This document shows positions 9,303 to 17,502 of a DNA stretch of 61,059 bases, piece after piece. Under the pieces are notes generated by a model. It was not told the origin of the DNA, ran no database searches, and saw only the letters and a list, made by a program, of their open reading frames with translations. The position numbers and the translations under genes were made by a program. Origin of the DNA: Candidatus Obscuribacterales bacterium (GTDB taxonomy: Bacteria > Cyanobacteriota > Vampirovibrionia > Obscuribacterales > Obscuribacteraceae); NCBI GenBank assembly GCA_019746975.1, contig JAIERK010000094.1, positions 1-61,059 on the forward strand, written 5' to 3'. Numbering within the stretch: position 1 is the stretch's first letter; every line of letters begins with the position of its first letter.

Positions 9303-10211
9303 ATGACAATCAGGGTAGTCAGCAAAAAAATGGCACTTGCAGGCAGGTATATAGTGAATCCAGACGAAGCATTTCGAGAAGCATCTGATAAGTACCAACG
9401 CGCGATCCAGTTGCGAGACTCATTGAGCTTCGCAGAGGCAATTGTGCTTTTCGATGAAGCTGCCGAGATTATCGCGCGCATTCCAGTCTCCGTGCCTTTT
9501 CAGTTGGCTTTCATTTACGACAAGGCGTTGGCCTACGATTTGTCGGGGCAGCATGAACTCGGACGCGAGTTGTTCAAGAGGGTGGCGGAGCTCTACGATC
9601 AATTCGCGCTGTCTGATCCTGAGGACCCTTCGGTCGAAGGATTCGAAGGGCTGATTTGGGGAATCAAAGATTATCTGTCTTTGTGGAGTGGACCTGTCAG
9701 CAATGAGGAGTATCTTTCCTCAATCAATTCTCGACGCTGGAGACAAGAGATGATGCCATTGAAAGTCTTTGTTGATAGGGGCGTTGACAGTGGCTTCGAT
9801 GATGAGTTGTCCAACATTCTGGTTGATGGGTTTTCTGCGTGGGGGAGATCGAGCGACCAGTTTTCCTGGACCACCACGCAGCATGCGCAGGAAGCGTCGA
9901 TTGTTTTTACCAGAGTTGCTGACTTAGGAAGCTCCGGTGGTCATACGGCTTTTGAAGAGAGTGCGAGTGTTACCGGAGCGCCGCAGTTGAAGTTGGCAAC
10001 AATTCAGATTTCACTACATAGTCGAGATGCTAATGCCTACAACGAGGTCGAGATCAGAGCCTTGCGGTCGCTTGCGATGCACGAAGCCGGACACGCGCTC
10101 GGCTTGGATGGGCACTCTCCGCATGCGACGGATCTGATGTACTGGAAATCGCCGTTGCAAGAGCTTTCGCCAAGAGACATCAGGACGTTTCGTCTGCTGT
10201 ATTCTGTTTAG
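9303..10211 (+). CDS. Matrixin-like zinc metalloprotease with TPR-like N-terminus
   Basis: 302 residues from the ATG at 9303 (another in-frame ATG is at 9330; neither has a strong ribosome-binding site). The N-terminal 120 residues look like TPR helices (YQRAIQLRDSLSFAEAIVLFDEA). The C-terminal half is an M10-type catalytic domain with HEAGHALGLDGH giving three zinc histidines and the catalytic Glu, followed by a Met-turn (ATDLMYW). I see no signal peptide, which is unusual for this usually secreted family; it may act in the cytosol or use another route. A putative emfourin-type protease inhibitor is encoded about 1 kb away. Confidence 0.85.
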   Translation: MTIRVVSKKMALAGRYIVNPDEAFREASDKYQRAIQLRDSLSFAEAIVLFDEAAEIIARIPVSVPFQLAFIYDKALAYDLSGQHELGRELFKRVAELYDQFALSDPEDPSVEGFEGLIWGIKDYLSLWSGPVSNEEYLSSINSRRWRQEMMPLKVFVDRGVDSGFDDELSNILVDGFSAWGRSSDQFSWTTTQHAQEASIVFTRVADLGSSGGHTAFEESASVTGAPQLKLATIQISLHSRDANAYNEVEIRALRSLAMHEAGHALGLDGHSPHATDLMYWKSPLQELSPRDIRTFRLLYSV

Positions 10212-10426
10212 CTTTAACTCTCGTTCCAGAAAAATCGAGCGACAATTGAATCCGATAACTATCCGAAAGCATTTGCGCATATGGATGTTTGAAAAACTCG
10301 CCTTGAGAAAATTGTTTTCCAACGCAGTGCCGAAGATAAAAGGCGTTGAACGTTTGTCGGCTCGGCCTGCCCGTTTTCATTTACGAAGTTTCTCATTCGT
10401 GTGGCTATGAACCACAAACAAACTGA

Positions 10427-10450
10427 AAGGCTCACCGAATAGTGAGCCTT
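10427..10450 (-). terminator. Hairpin after the Asn-rich protein gene
   Basis: AAGGCTCAC (10427-10435) and GTGAGCCTT (10442-10450) form a 9-bp stem with a 6-base loop. Read on the minus strand it lies 41 bp after the stop of the Asn-rich gene and is followed by a moderately T-rich tail. Confidence 0.6.
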
Positions 10451-10490
10451 CAGCTAACTGACTAAAGACCAAGGCTGGCGTGTAGCCGGA

Positions 10491-11027
10491 CTATAGTCGG
10501 TTGAGCACTCGTCCAAGTAGGGAAGAAACTCCGTTGCCGTAGAGACCTGCGTTGTATAGAGCGTTGTTGTTCAGACCGTTGTTGAGCAGTCCGTTAAGAC
10601 CGTTGAGGCCATCATTACTGCAGGCATTGCCATTGTTGAGATAGGCGTTAGCTAGTCCCTGATTCAAGTAGGGATTGTTGACGTTGTTGTAGTAGCCGTT
10701 ATTGTTATAGAGATTGTTGCCGTTATAAGCTGCATACTGCTGTTGCATCAACTGTCGTGCAGCCTTCCGCTGTTGGTGTTGAAGCTTGCGCGCTTGTTTT
10801 GCGGCTTGCTTGTTATAGTTGTTGTTAAAACCGTTATTGAAGCCGAATCCATTTTTGTTATACAAATAATTTTGTGCTGCAGTTGCATTGTAGTATCTGC
10901 TGTTGCCGTTGCCATTGAAACCGCGAAGGTTGTTGTTGTCGCAAGCCAGTACCGGAGCACTCGACGCGACCAGCGTCATTCCAGCAAGCATCGTAGCTAC
11001 TAGACTGAGAGTTACTTTCTTGATCAT
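10491..11027 (-). CDS. Secreted Asn/Tyr-rich low-complexity protein
   Basis: 178 residues. A clear signal peptide (MIKKVTLSLVATMLAGMTLV, cleavage near SSAPVLA-CD) is followed by sequence extremely rich in Asn, Gly and Tyr (NNNLRGFNGNGNSRYYN and similar), with one basic Gln-rich stretch KQAAKQARKLQHQQRK. Composition resembles secreted, self-associating or matrix proteins, but no domain is recognisable. It is followed by a hairpin terminator and preceded by the emfourin-like gene on the same strand with about 120 bp between them. Function unknown. Confidence 0.75.
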   Translation of the reverse strand: MIKKVTLSLVATMLAGMTLVASSAPVLACDNNNLRGFNGNGNSRYYNATAAQNYLYNKNGFGFNNGFNNNYNKQAAKQARKLQHQQRKAARQLMQQQYAAYNGNNLYNNNGYYNNVNNPYLNQGLANAYLNNGNACSNDGLNGLNGLLNNGLNNNALYNAGLYGNGVSSLLGRVLNRL

Positions 11028-11148
11028 GATTCGGGAATCTCCCCTTATAATTGGACGCTAATAGAGAAGCTAGCGAAAACTTTGTTTGGAGCACGCTGAG
11101 AGTTGTTGACGCTCAAGGATTATTGATGTTCCCGGCGATCACATGCGA

Positions 11149-11592
11149 TCAATTCCGCTTTCGGTTGTCGACAGCTTTGCCTTGCAGGTAGCTCGCCAGC
11201 GGTCTGAACGAATCCGGCAAAGTGCCGTCATCGAAAGTTGCTGCGTACTCTTTCTTGTCGCCCTTTGCAATAAATTGATAGACGAACATGTCGGCCGCGC
11301 CACGAGTCAACCTCTGTTCGCTTTTCACTTTAAGCAATCCACTCGATTGGATCAGCTTTTCGAGCTTCTGCCGATCCGCTGACTCTAGCTCCGCAAGCCG
11401 GGCCTCGTAGCGCTTATCCATTCCCATGATGCCGCCGCTCTGAGCAAAGGAAAAGTCAGTAATTTTGTTCATTTTTTTCACGGTCTTGGTCTTGTTGGTG
11501 TCTCCTTTGCAATTGTCAATGCCTGCGAAGGCAGGCGAAGAAAGGTTGACCAGTGCCAGTCCGCCAAGGACCAGTATCAATGTTTTTCTCAA
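11149..11592 (-). CDS. Secreted protein with emfourin-like (protealysin inhibitor) domain
   Basis: 147 residues with a signal peptide (cleavage after SPAFA). The mature part matches the pattern of emfourin-type inhibitors: an early beta strand with SGGIMG, a helix ELESADRQKLEKLIQSS, then strands and a C-terminal TLPDSFRPLASYLQG corresponding to the inhibitor's LP....L..L ending. Emfourins are slow-binding inhibitors of thermolysin-type metalloproteases. Assignment rests on pattern resemblance and is moderate. A metalloprotease gene lies upstream at 9303-10211, though of a different (matrixin-like) class. Confidence 0.6.
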   Translation of the reverse strand: MRKTLILVLGGLALVNLSSPAFAGIDNCKGDTNKTKTVKKMNKITDFSFAQSGGIMGMDKRYEARLAELESADRQKLEKLIQSSGLLKVKSEQRLTRGAADMFVYQFIAKGDKKEYAATFDDGTLPDSFRPLASYLQGKAVDNRKRN

Positions 11593-11716
11593 GACTTCAT
11601 CCTCTCTGGTGGAAGTAATTTGGAATGACGTGCACAGGCAGTTGATGTTTCTCGTGGCAACGATTTAAAAGGATCTACGATTGTACTCGTGGTTCCATTT
11701 GTAGAGAAATCAATGT

Positions 11717-11925
11717 GTGGAGCGCTGCCGGAGTTCACGACACTCTCCGAGACGCGCAGCTAGTGGGACCGCCAGCGTCTTGCTCGCACCGAGCAATAGC
11801 TGTAAATACGGACTTTTGGATGCGATCACAATTCGGGCACAATCCTACATGTGCTTAGGCCGGCTCGAAGAGACTACGACTAGGTATGTGCGCTTGCGCC
11901 TCCGAAGGTCGTCGCGAGTCCACTG
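11717..11925 (+). pseudogene. Degraded TPR-coding remnant
   Basis: Between 11793 and 11880 two frames together give one recognisable tetratricopeptide unit: AIAVNTDF in one frame, then DAITIRAQSYMCLGRLEE one base out of phase. The flanks contain stops and no start with a ribosome-binding site. The rest of the 11593-12082 gap shows nothing else I can support. Confidence 0.35.
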
Positions 11926-12082
11926 AGGTCAGGCAACTTTCCACCTCGCTGCGGTTCTGAACAGGCTTAAATCAGCTTGATATTCCCCGGCGTATAGTAC
12001 ACAATATGGTCACTAGGTCCTAGATGACCCCATGTCGTACCCGCAAGCCGGCACCTTGTGCCGCAGGGGACGGGAGGATTCA

Positions 12083-12730
12083 ATGCGCCGCTTATTCACA
12101 ATAGCTGGCTGTCTTGCCGGCGCGACTTTGGTCTGGAGCTTCAGTAATGTTCGGTCGATGCAGCCTTACACCGGAGAATACAAATCGAGCGGCTATAAGT
12201 TCTTCAGGTCACTGTCGATAGCCCCTCAGGGGCAATACTCAATGGAGACAGGAGGCGGCTGCGACGTCTACACAGACGAGCAAGGCAACATGAGACTACC
12301 ATCAAAGATTGAGGAAGGGAAAGTTCTGGCCTTCGGTGACTGCCTGATTTTGTGTCCGACCTCGGAGAAACATTTGGGACCACCCGAGCCTGACCTCGGT
12401 CGGTGCTCGCCGCTCGAAACAGCCAAGTCTGTCTCGTCCCTCGGCACCAGTGTCTTTTCAGGTGAGCTCAACATCGCAGACGGACTGTCCATCCTAACCG
12501 GCGTTCGCGTCCTGCGCCCAATTTCTTGGGGCGCCCGACACTATCTGGTCAATGACATTGGTCTCTTTTCCCAAGCCATCAACGAGGACTCCGAGCGGAA
12601 AACCCCAGACGACTCTTACCAGGTCAATCGCTCCGCTTTTCTGCGAGTCGGCGACGAAGGCAAGCCCGCACCCGGACGCCCCGAGCTCCCCGGACTATGG
12701 CAGACGTCCGCAATCCAGCGACAGCTATAG
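12083..12730 (+). CDS. Exported hypothetical protein
   Basis: 215 residues. The N-terminus MRRLFTIAGCLAGATLVW is a signal peptide or membrane anchor; the rest is soluble with several cysteines (GGGCDVY, FGDCLILCP, GRCSP), suggesting disulfides or a metal site outside the cytoplasm. The ATG at 12083 is chosen because GGGAGGA lies 5 bases upstream; a longer frame starts at 12032. No family recognised. It is isolated, with a decayed mobile-DNA region directly downstream. Confidence 0.6.
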   Translation: MRRLFTIAGCLAGATLVWSFSNVRSMQPYTGEYKSSGYKFFRSLSIAPQGQYSMETGGGCDVYTDEQGNMRLPSKIEEGKVLAFGDCLILCPTSEKHLGPPEPDLGRCSPLETAKSVSSLGTSVFSGELNIADGLSILTGVRVLRPISWGARHYLVNDIGLFSQAINEDSERKTPDDSYQVNRSAFLRVGDEGKPAPGRPELPGLWQTSAIQRQL

Positions 12731-12929
12731 TGCCTCGCCGGCAACCTATTTTTGCGTTTACAATTCGTACCGTGTAATATGCCTTACACTGGATCTGCAA
12801 GCCCCAGCGGAGATCGTTGAGGACCATCCGGACTACTGTTCAGTGGATGATTTCCCTTGGCACACCACATAAAGTGCCATGAACATGGCGAAGAAGAGCA
12901 AGAACGAACGAAAGCGACTTCAGACTTGC

Positions 12930-13308
12930 CTTGCAGATTATCCCGCTCACAAAGATGTTGCTCGAAATCACGGATAGAATCATGAATGTGGGCGGCAAGT
13001 TTGTTTCATTAGCTGATCCATGGGCTGATACCACATCCCCGACAGGAACAATGACTATGACAGTCTTCGCGGGAATGCTTAGTTCGAGCGCGATCTTATG
13101 AGGGCTCGCACAGGTGCTGGCAGAGAAGAGGCACTTAAACGTGGCGTGAAATTTGGTCGCCCATCAAAAAATCACTCCCGAGCAAATTTGGCTTGTGAAG
13201 CGACTCCTGAAAGCAGGACAGTCTATTAGAGACGTAGCGTCAACGTTCGGGGTTCACTATACGACGCTTTATCGACTACTTCGCAGTGATACCAAAATGA
13301 CACCGTAA
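12930..13308 (+). pseudogene. Remnant of a serine recombinase (resolvase/invertase)
   Basis: Read across three frames the plus strand gives a clear resolvase: LSRSQR, then LLEITDRIMNVGGKFVSLAD and PWADTTSPTGTMTMTVFAGM in one frame, FERDLMRARTGAG..KFGRPS after a frameshift at about 13082, and the C-terminal helix-turn-helix ITPEQIWLVKRLLKAGQSI ..VASTFGVHYTTLYRLL after another shift near 13168, ending in TAA at 13306-13308. The catalytic N-terminal third is not recognisable upstream (weak hints from about 12780). At least three frameshifts make it non-functional. Such enzymes belong to Tn3-type transposons, invertible segments or plasmids. Confidence 0.8.
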
Positions 13309-13325
13309 GTGGTTCGCAATTACTA

Positions 13326-13382
13326 CCAAATAATTCCAAAATCCTGCCAAATTATTTCCTAGAAACTCTGCCAAATAATTCC
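13326..13382. repeat. Three short direct repeats, CCAAATAATTCC type
   Basis: CCAAATAATTCC at 13326-13337, CCAAATTATTTCC at 13347-13359 and CCAAATAATTCC at 13371-13382, 21 and 24 bases apart, each followed by an A-rich step. They precede a transposase-like N-terminus by about 100 bp and look like the repeated protein-binding sites at an insertion-sequence end. Confidence 0.55.
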
Positions 13383-13485
13383 AGAATTCGCATTGACTAC
13401 TCAAAAATCAAACCCTGACAACAACCATTGCCTAAATTGAAATCGTACCCTCAAGTGCGCAAAAGCGGAGGGGATGGAGGCAAGG

Positions 13486-13560
13486 ATGAGTCTTAGGGCA
13501 AGACGGGAGTTGTTAAACAGCATCATAGAAAGTAGGTGCTCCGAACGCACACGAAAGTAG
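13486..13560 (+). pseudogene. N-terminal remnant of an integrase-core transposase
   Basis: The ATG at 13486, with GGAGG 5 bases upstream, encodes 24 residues starting MSLRARRELLNSIIESR before a stop. The start closely resembles the conserved beginning of a common family of DDE transposases with an integrase core (MS.R.RRELL.....RY). Downstream 13561-13770 has no intact frame. I read it as a decayed insertion sequence whose left end is marked by the 13326-13382 repeats. Confidence 0.45.
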
Positions 13561-13772
13561 ATTCAACCCATCCTCATCAGGAAATGTCTCAGCGTGGCAA
13601 TCTTCAAAAGCAGGCTCTGTTGCGGATTTTACTATGGACAGAAGAATTAGAAACCGCTATTGTTTCATCACATCCAAGCATCTCGTGATACCACATACGA
13701 TGCGCCCAAAGTTAAGCAGTCCAACCAGTCCAACATTCAGGGAAGGTTACCCCAAAATAAATCGCTTGACAG

Positions 13773-13816
13773 GGGTGCCGATTTGACCGGTTTAGGGTGC
13801 CGATTTCGCCGGAATA
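13773..13816. repeat. Two 22-bp tandem repeats resembling IS21-type ends
   Basis: GGGTGCCGATTTGACCGG (13773-13790) and GGGTGCCGATTTCGCCGG (13795-13812) repeat with a 22-base period. Multiple repeats of this GTGCCGATTT..CCGG form resemble the transposase-binding repeats at IS21-family ends. No istA/istB gene is present, so this is a solo end or relic. Confidence 0.5.
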
Positions 13817-13876
13817 CTCATACCTACGGGACTACAATTATCTCTGCTGCGTATGAGCCGTCCTTTCAGAACTACA

Positions 13877-14680
13877 TTACCGCATCCAGTCATTAGTTGA
13901 GGCAGACTTGACCATGGCTTCACCGCGTGAGAGGTTCTTTCGCAACCAGAACTCGAAACTCTTGAATGAGGTTCCACACTGAGCTGCCTTCAGAAAGTTC
14001 TGCCCGGCTTGACTCCACCGAGTCGGTTCTTGCGCGTGCTGAAACCATGTATGTCCCTCAGCTAAATTTTGCTGTGTGCCAATTCCAAGCGTATAAAGCA
14101 CCCCTAACATGAACTGAGCACTTGGATTTCCGGATTGCGCCGAGTCGTGAAACCAGCGCAGTGCAACGCTCGGATCGGCTTTCACCCCCACTCCGCGCTC
14201 ATAAGATACACCCAAGTTGTATTTGGCTGCTGCAGAGCCGTTCGCTGCTGCGCGCCGGAACCAACTGACTGCGCTTTGCGAATCGATCCGCGTACCAATT
14301 CCTTTCTGGTACATCCAACCAAGGTGATTTTGCGCTTCGACGAGACCTTGTTCTGCTGAATGTTTTGCAAGATGAAAAGCGCGCTTGGGATTCTTGCGCA
14401 CACCTTCGCCATTCTCAAGCATTTGAGCAAGATGTAGCTCGGCGGCCGCATGGCCGCTAGCAGCGGCTTTTGAAAAATTCTCATAAGCCTTTTTAAAGTC
14501 TTTTTTGACGCCGTTTCCTGTTAGATACTTCGTGCCTAGCTTATCCTGATCATCAGCAGCCGAATTCTGTGGGTTCTGAGCCAACACCTCAGTCACTGGT
14601 ATGAAGAATAGAAGCGCTACCAAAGCCACTTTCAAGAAGACGGCGTGCTTTGAAAAAGCTGCTCGAATCATATTCTTCAT
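13877..14680 (-). CDS. Secreted Sel1-repeat protein
   Basis: 267 residues with a signal peptide (hydrophobic VALVALLFFIPV, cleavage after EVLA). Five or so Sel1-like repeats of about 36 residues run from residue 45 to 225, each with the pattern LG..Y..G.GV..D...A..WF..AA..G.A.A (for example YNLGVSYERGVGVKADPSVA). Sel1 repeats are TPR-like scaffolds for protein contacts. The C-terminal 40 residues are not repeat-like. The gene stands alone; the ATG at 14680 begins MKNMIRAAF. Partners unknown. Confidence 0.9.
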   Translation of the reverse strand: MKNMIRAAFSKHAVFLKVALVALLFFIPVTEVLAQNPQNSAADDQDKLGTKYLTGNGVKKDFKKAYENFSKAAASGHAAAELHLAQMLENGEGVRKNPKRAFHLAKHSAEQGLVEAQNHLGWMYQKGIGTRIDSQSAVSWFRRAAANGSAAAKYNLGVSYERGVGVKADPSVALRWFHDSAQSGNPSAQFMLGVLYTLGIGTQQNLAEGHTWFQHAQEPTRWSQAGQNFLKAAQCGTSFKSFEFWLRKNLSRGEAMVKSASTNDWMR

Positions 14681-14795
14681 AACTTCTACCTTGTGCTTAC
14701 TTTTTCATACATATACATATCTGCATATTTGTAATTATGAACCAAAGGTCGCCCCTCTCGGTGTTTCCTAACTTATTCTTCATAGTCAGTAATAG

Positions 14796-15731
14796 CTAAT
14801 CAGGCGCGTGCGTTCGGAGCCACGCCAGCACCATATCCATCGTTTGCTGGTTCAGGAGACCTTTTTGAAAGATCAGGTGTTCGGCTTGTCCAACTAGCAG
14901 CAGTTTCTTGTCAGTGGCCGGAATATTGTTGTACAAACCAACAGTCGCTTTAGGTTTGACCAGATTGTCTCGGCAACCTTGAATGATAAGCACCGGGGTA
15001 GTTCGAATATTGCAAGCCAACTTAGTTGACCTGTTCATAAAGCGCTGAAATTCCAATAGTTCCGACGCTGAAAGATGCAAACGATTTTGAGGTTCCGTAA
15101 GCCAGAGTCTCCGTAACTCTTCGTTAGAGAGGGCTTTGTCTATAACCTTTTTGCTCACATCGAACTCTTTGTCCGGAACAAAGAGTAAACGCAGACCAAC
15201 TGAAATTACTGAACGCCTTTGATCAAATCTTTCTGCTGCAGGTACAGAAGCCACGACGCCGTCTACAAGATGTGGATACTTCGCCGCTGTCGTGAGAGCC
15301 ACAGCACCGCCCATAGATTCACCCAACAAAAACACCGGAAGATTGGGAAACTCCTTGTGCAGCTGCTCGAGAATTGTTTTCGTATCAGCAACTGTGAGCT
15401 CCATGTCTAGCCTGGGACTTTTGTTTTTTGTGCGCCAGTGCCCAAAGCCTCTTGCATCCAGCGCAAAAGCGGCAAATCCATGCTTCACAATACGCTCGCC
15501 GAAGTTTTGGTAAGAGCCAGCATTCAATCCGAACCCATGCAAGCAGAGAATGACTCCGCGCAGTTTTCTCGACCCTGATTGTGGCAGCCAGCCTCTTCCT
15601 TCCAATTCAGCCAAGTGAAGGTCCTGACAGACTGTTTCAAAAGACGGTCTGGCCTTGCTCTCCGTACAGAACAGGAAAAGCAACAAGATAAGAACAAGAA
15701 ACCGCTGATCTCGCCGGAGAGCACTAGGCAT
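14796..15731 (-). CDS. Exported alpha/beta hydrolase, monoacylglycerol-lipase-like
   Basis: 311 residues of the Hydrolase_4/serine aminopeptidase S33 fold. The N-terminus (FLVLILLLFLFCTESKA) is a signal peptide. Oxyanion region LHGFGLNAGSY, nucleophile Ser in GESMGGAV (about residue 137), acid Asp in QGCRDNLVKP and catalytic His in QAEHLIF are all present. DARGFGHW and the overall order match lysophospholipase/monoglyceride lipases, so a periplasmic or surface acyl-ester hydrolase is likely; the substrate is unknown. GGAG lies 5 bases before the ATG at 15731. A long inverted repeat sits 21 bp upstream of the start and may control the gene. Confidence 0.85.
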   Translation of the reverse strand: MPSALRRDQRFLVLILLLFLFCTESKARPSFETVCQDLHLAELEGRGWLPQSGSRKLRGVILCLHGFGLNAGSYQNFGERIVKHGFAAFALDARGFGHWRTKNKSPRLDMELTVADTKTILEQLHKEFPNLPVFLLGESMGGAVALTTAAKYPHLVDGVVASVPAAERFDQRRSVISVGLRLLFVPDKEFDVSKKVIDKALSNEELRRLWLTEPQNRLHLSASELLEFQRFMNRSTKLACNIRTTPVLIIQGCRDNLVKPKATVGLYNNIPATDKKLLLVGQAEHLIFQKGLLNQQTMDMVLAWLRTHAPD

Positions 15732-15751
15732 ACTGTCTCCTGCTTGCTTTC

Positions 15752-15798
15752 TATACTGTAATAGATATTCAAGGTATTTGAATATCTATTGCAGTATA
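15752..15798. promoter_or_regulatory. Long near-perfect inverted repeat upstream of the hydrolase gene
   Basis: Bases 15752-15772 and 15778-15798 are inverted copies over 21 bp with a single difference (a G-T wobble) and a 5-base spacer. A further half copy (ATATTCAA) follows at 15801-15808. The position between divergent reading frames, just before the hydrolase start, suits a repressor operator or an RNA hairpin in its leader. Confidence 0.55.
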
Positions 15799-15835
15799 TG
15801 ATATTCAATCGATCAGATAAAAGGCTAGGTTACGC

Positions 15836-16069
15836 TTGTCACGTAAATATTCCCTCGTCATTGCAATGACTCTTACTTTCATTAACTGCACAAGTCTTCC
15901 AAGCTCGGCGCAGCAAGCTATAGTGAACATGCCTTCTGCAGACATAACGCCCGCTCGTCAGCATTTCGTTATGAATGGTTCTCTGGCAGAAGTGATTTTG
16001 GTTTTTTCACGCCTGGTATTTTGTATCACCCAACGCCGAAAAGCGTCCTTGTTGCAGCCTATAAAATAG
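15836..16069 (+). CDS. Possible small exported protein, start and frame doubtful
   Basis: From the TTG at 15836 a 77-residue frame begins with a signal-peptide-like stretch (KYSLVIAMTLTFI, possible cleavage after LPSSA). After about residue 55 the other frame reads more protein-like (YHPTPKSVLVAAYKIANHP), so the gene may be frameshifted. No ribosome-binding site is evident. It fills part of the 15732-16139 gap, which otherwise holds only the inverted repeat. Confidence 0.3.
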   Translation: MSRKYSLVIAMTLTFINCTSLPSSAQQAIVNMPSADITPARQHFVMNGSLAEVILVFSRLVFCITQRRKASLLQPIK

Positions 16070-16139
16070 CCAATCATCCCAAAAATGGCGGCAATGGACT
16101 AGTACTTGGAGTACGGCTTTTTCTTTTTGTTAGTAAAAT

Positions 16140-17192
16140 CTACACGAAATAAACTACTGAACCGATAATGGCATACACTGCTAGCAGTTGGAAGCCTTGA
16201 AGCCAATTGCTTTCACCGTCCATAAGCGTCAACGGAACGACAATGACTGCTGCGAATATCGAGCCCAGCTCTATGGCAGAAAAATGAAGGTCCATCGGCT
16301 TACCCAAAAGGTGGCTTGAAAAAACGAGCAGCGGCGCAATAAGCAAAGCCACCTGAGTGGCTGAACTCAAAGCAATGTTGATCGCCAGATCCATTTTGTT
16401 CTTCATTGCCATAATAACTGCAGCGCTGTGCTCAGCTGCATTTCCGACGATACCAACAACGATGACACCCATGAAGAGCTGAGTCATTCCGAGCGCTTCG
16501 GCGGTCGGTTTCAGCGCATGCACCAATTGTTCAGCGACGATTACCACAGCTATCGTTGAAACTAAAAGAATTGACAATGCAGTCTTAAGCGGCCATCCAC
16601 TGCTGTCGCTTTTCGTCTCTTGATCGTGAGAAGAGTAGTGTTTTGAGTGGGTCACAAATGCGAATACCAAACTGGCAAAATACGTCGCAAGCAAAATTCC
16701 AGCGACCACCAAAGACAGTTGATCGTCCTTTTTGTCGTCAAGCGAGCCCATCAGAGTACCTGGTAACTCCAACCCGATAGCTGCTGTGGCTAGAAGTGTA
16801 GCTCCAGTGATTGCTGCGACTTTACTAAATTTTTGAGTGTCTCGATGAATTCCTCCAAGAAACATGGCAGCGCCCATTACAAGTAAGGTGTTGCCGAGAA
16901 TAGCACCAGTAAGCGAAGCTCTGACCACATCCGGAAGACCAGCTCGAACAGCTGCCAGCGCAATAATAAATTCACAGGCATTGCCGAACGTTGCATTCAA
17001 GACTGCCCCTGCACCAGACCCAAGATTTTCGGAAATGTCTTCAGTTGCCTTCCCCATCAATATCGCTAGCGGTATAAGTGCTAGGCACGACAAGAGAAAA
17101 GTAAAGGGCGTCGAAAAGTGAAACCACTCGCTTGCCCACGGAAGAGGTAGAAGAAGCAACGACAGCCACGGTTTGGTAAACAACAAGTTCAA
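16140..17192 (-). CDS. cax: Ca2+/H+ antiporter (CAX family)
   Basis: 350 residues with ten to eleven membrane helices. The two CaCA alpha-repeats are plain: GKATEDISENLGSGAGAVLN ATFGNACEFIIAL in the first half and GIVGNAAEHSAAVIMAMKNK in the second, with the acidic residues that bind cation. Proteins of this family export calcium in exchange for protons across the cytoplasmic membrane. Length is normal for bacterial CAX. A 95-residue exported protein is encoded 20 bp upstream on the same strand, so the two may be co-transcribed. Confidence 0.93.
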   Translation of the reverse strand: MNLLFTKPWLSLLLLPLPWASEWFHFSTPFTFLLSCLALIPLAILMGKATEDISENLGSGAGAVLNATFGNACEFIIALAAVRAGLPDVVRASLTGAILGNTLLVMGAAMFLGGIHRDTQKFSKVAAITGATLLATAAIGLELPGTLMGSLDDKKDDQLSLVVAGILLATYFASLVFAFVTHSKHYSSHDQETKSDSSGWPLKTALSILLVSTIAVVIVAEQLVHALKPTAEALGMTQLFMGVIVVGIVGNAAEHSAAVIMAMKNKMDLAINIALSSATQVALLIAPLLVFSSHLLGKPMDLHFSAIELGSIFAAVIVVPLTLMDGESNWLQGFQLLAVYAIIGSVVYFV

Positions 17193-17212
17193 ATGTCGTC
17201 TCCTGCAGGCCT

Positions 17213-17500
17213 TTACATGTGATGGAGGACTGACTCAATAATGCGAAGAGCCCTTTCAGTCTCTGATATCTGGTGCTTGACGGTATCTATCTGTCGTTCT
17301 ATGGCCGCTTGCTTCTGAAGCAGCTCGCCTTCGGCTCGGTGTAGCAAATCGAGTTTATGTCGCAGAGAGTTGCGAGCCCGCTGACCTTCATTGGCTGCAA
17401 CTGGGTGATGTGTATTTTTGCATTGCCCTTCTAAACCTACAAGAAATGTCGCAAAGAGAAGCAAGCCCGCAATCTGAAATTTTCGCTTTCGTTCAGTCAT
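17213..17500 (-). CDS. Small exported coiled-coil protein
   Basis: 95 residues: a basic start MTERKRKFQ, a hydrophobic segment IAGLLLFATFLVGLEG, and then a helical, charged region (residues 38-95) with heptad-like Leu/Ile spacing (LLHRAEGELLQKQAAIERQI). It is probably anchored in or exported across the inner membrane, with the coiled coil outside. The gene is 20 bp upstream of the calcium antiporter gene. No family recognised. Confidence 0.55.
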   Translation of the reverse strand: MTERKRKFQIAGLLLFATFLVGLEGQCKNTHHPVAANEGQRARNSLRHKLDLLHRAEGELLQKQAAIERQIDTVKHQISETERALRIIESVLHHM

Positions 17501-17502
17501 TC

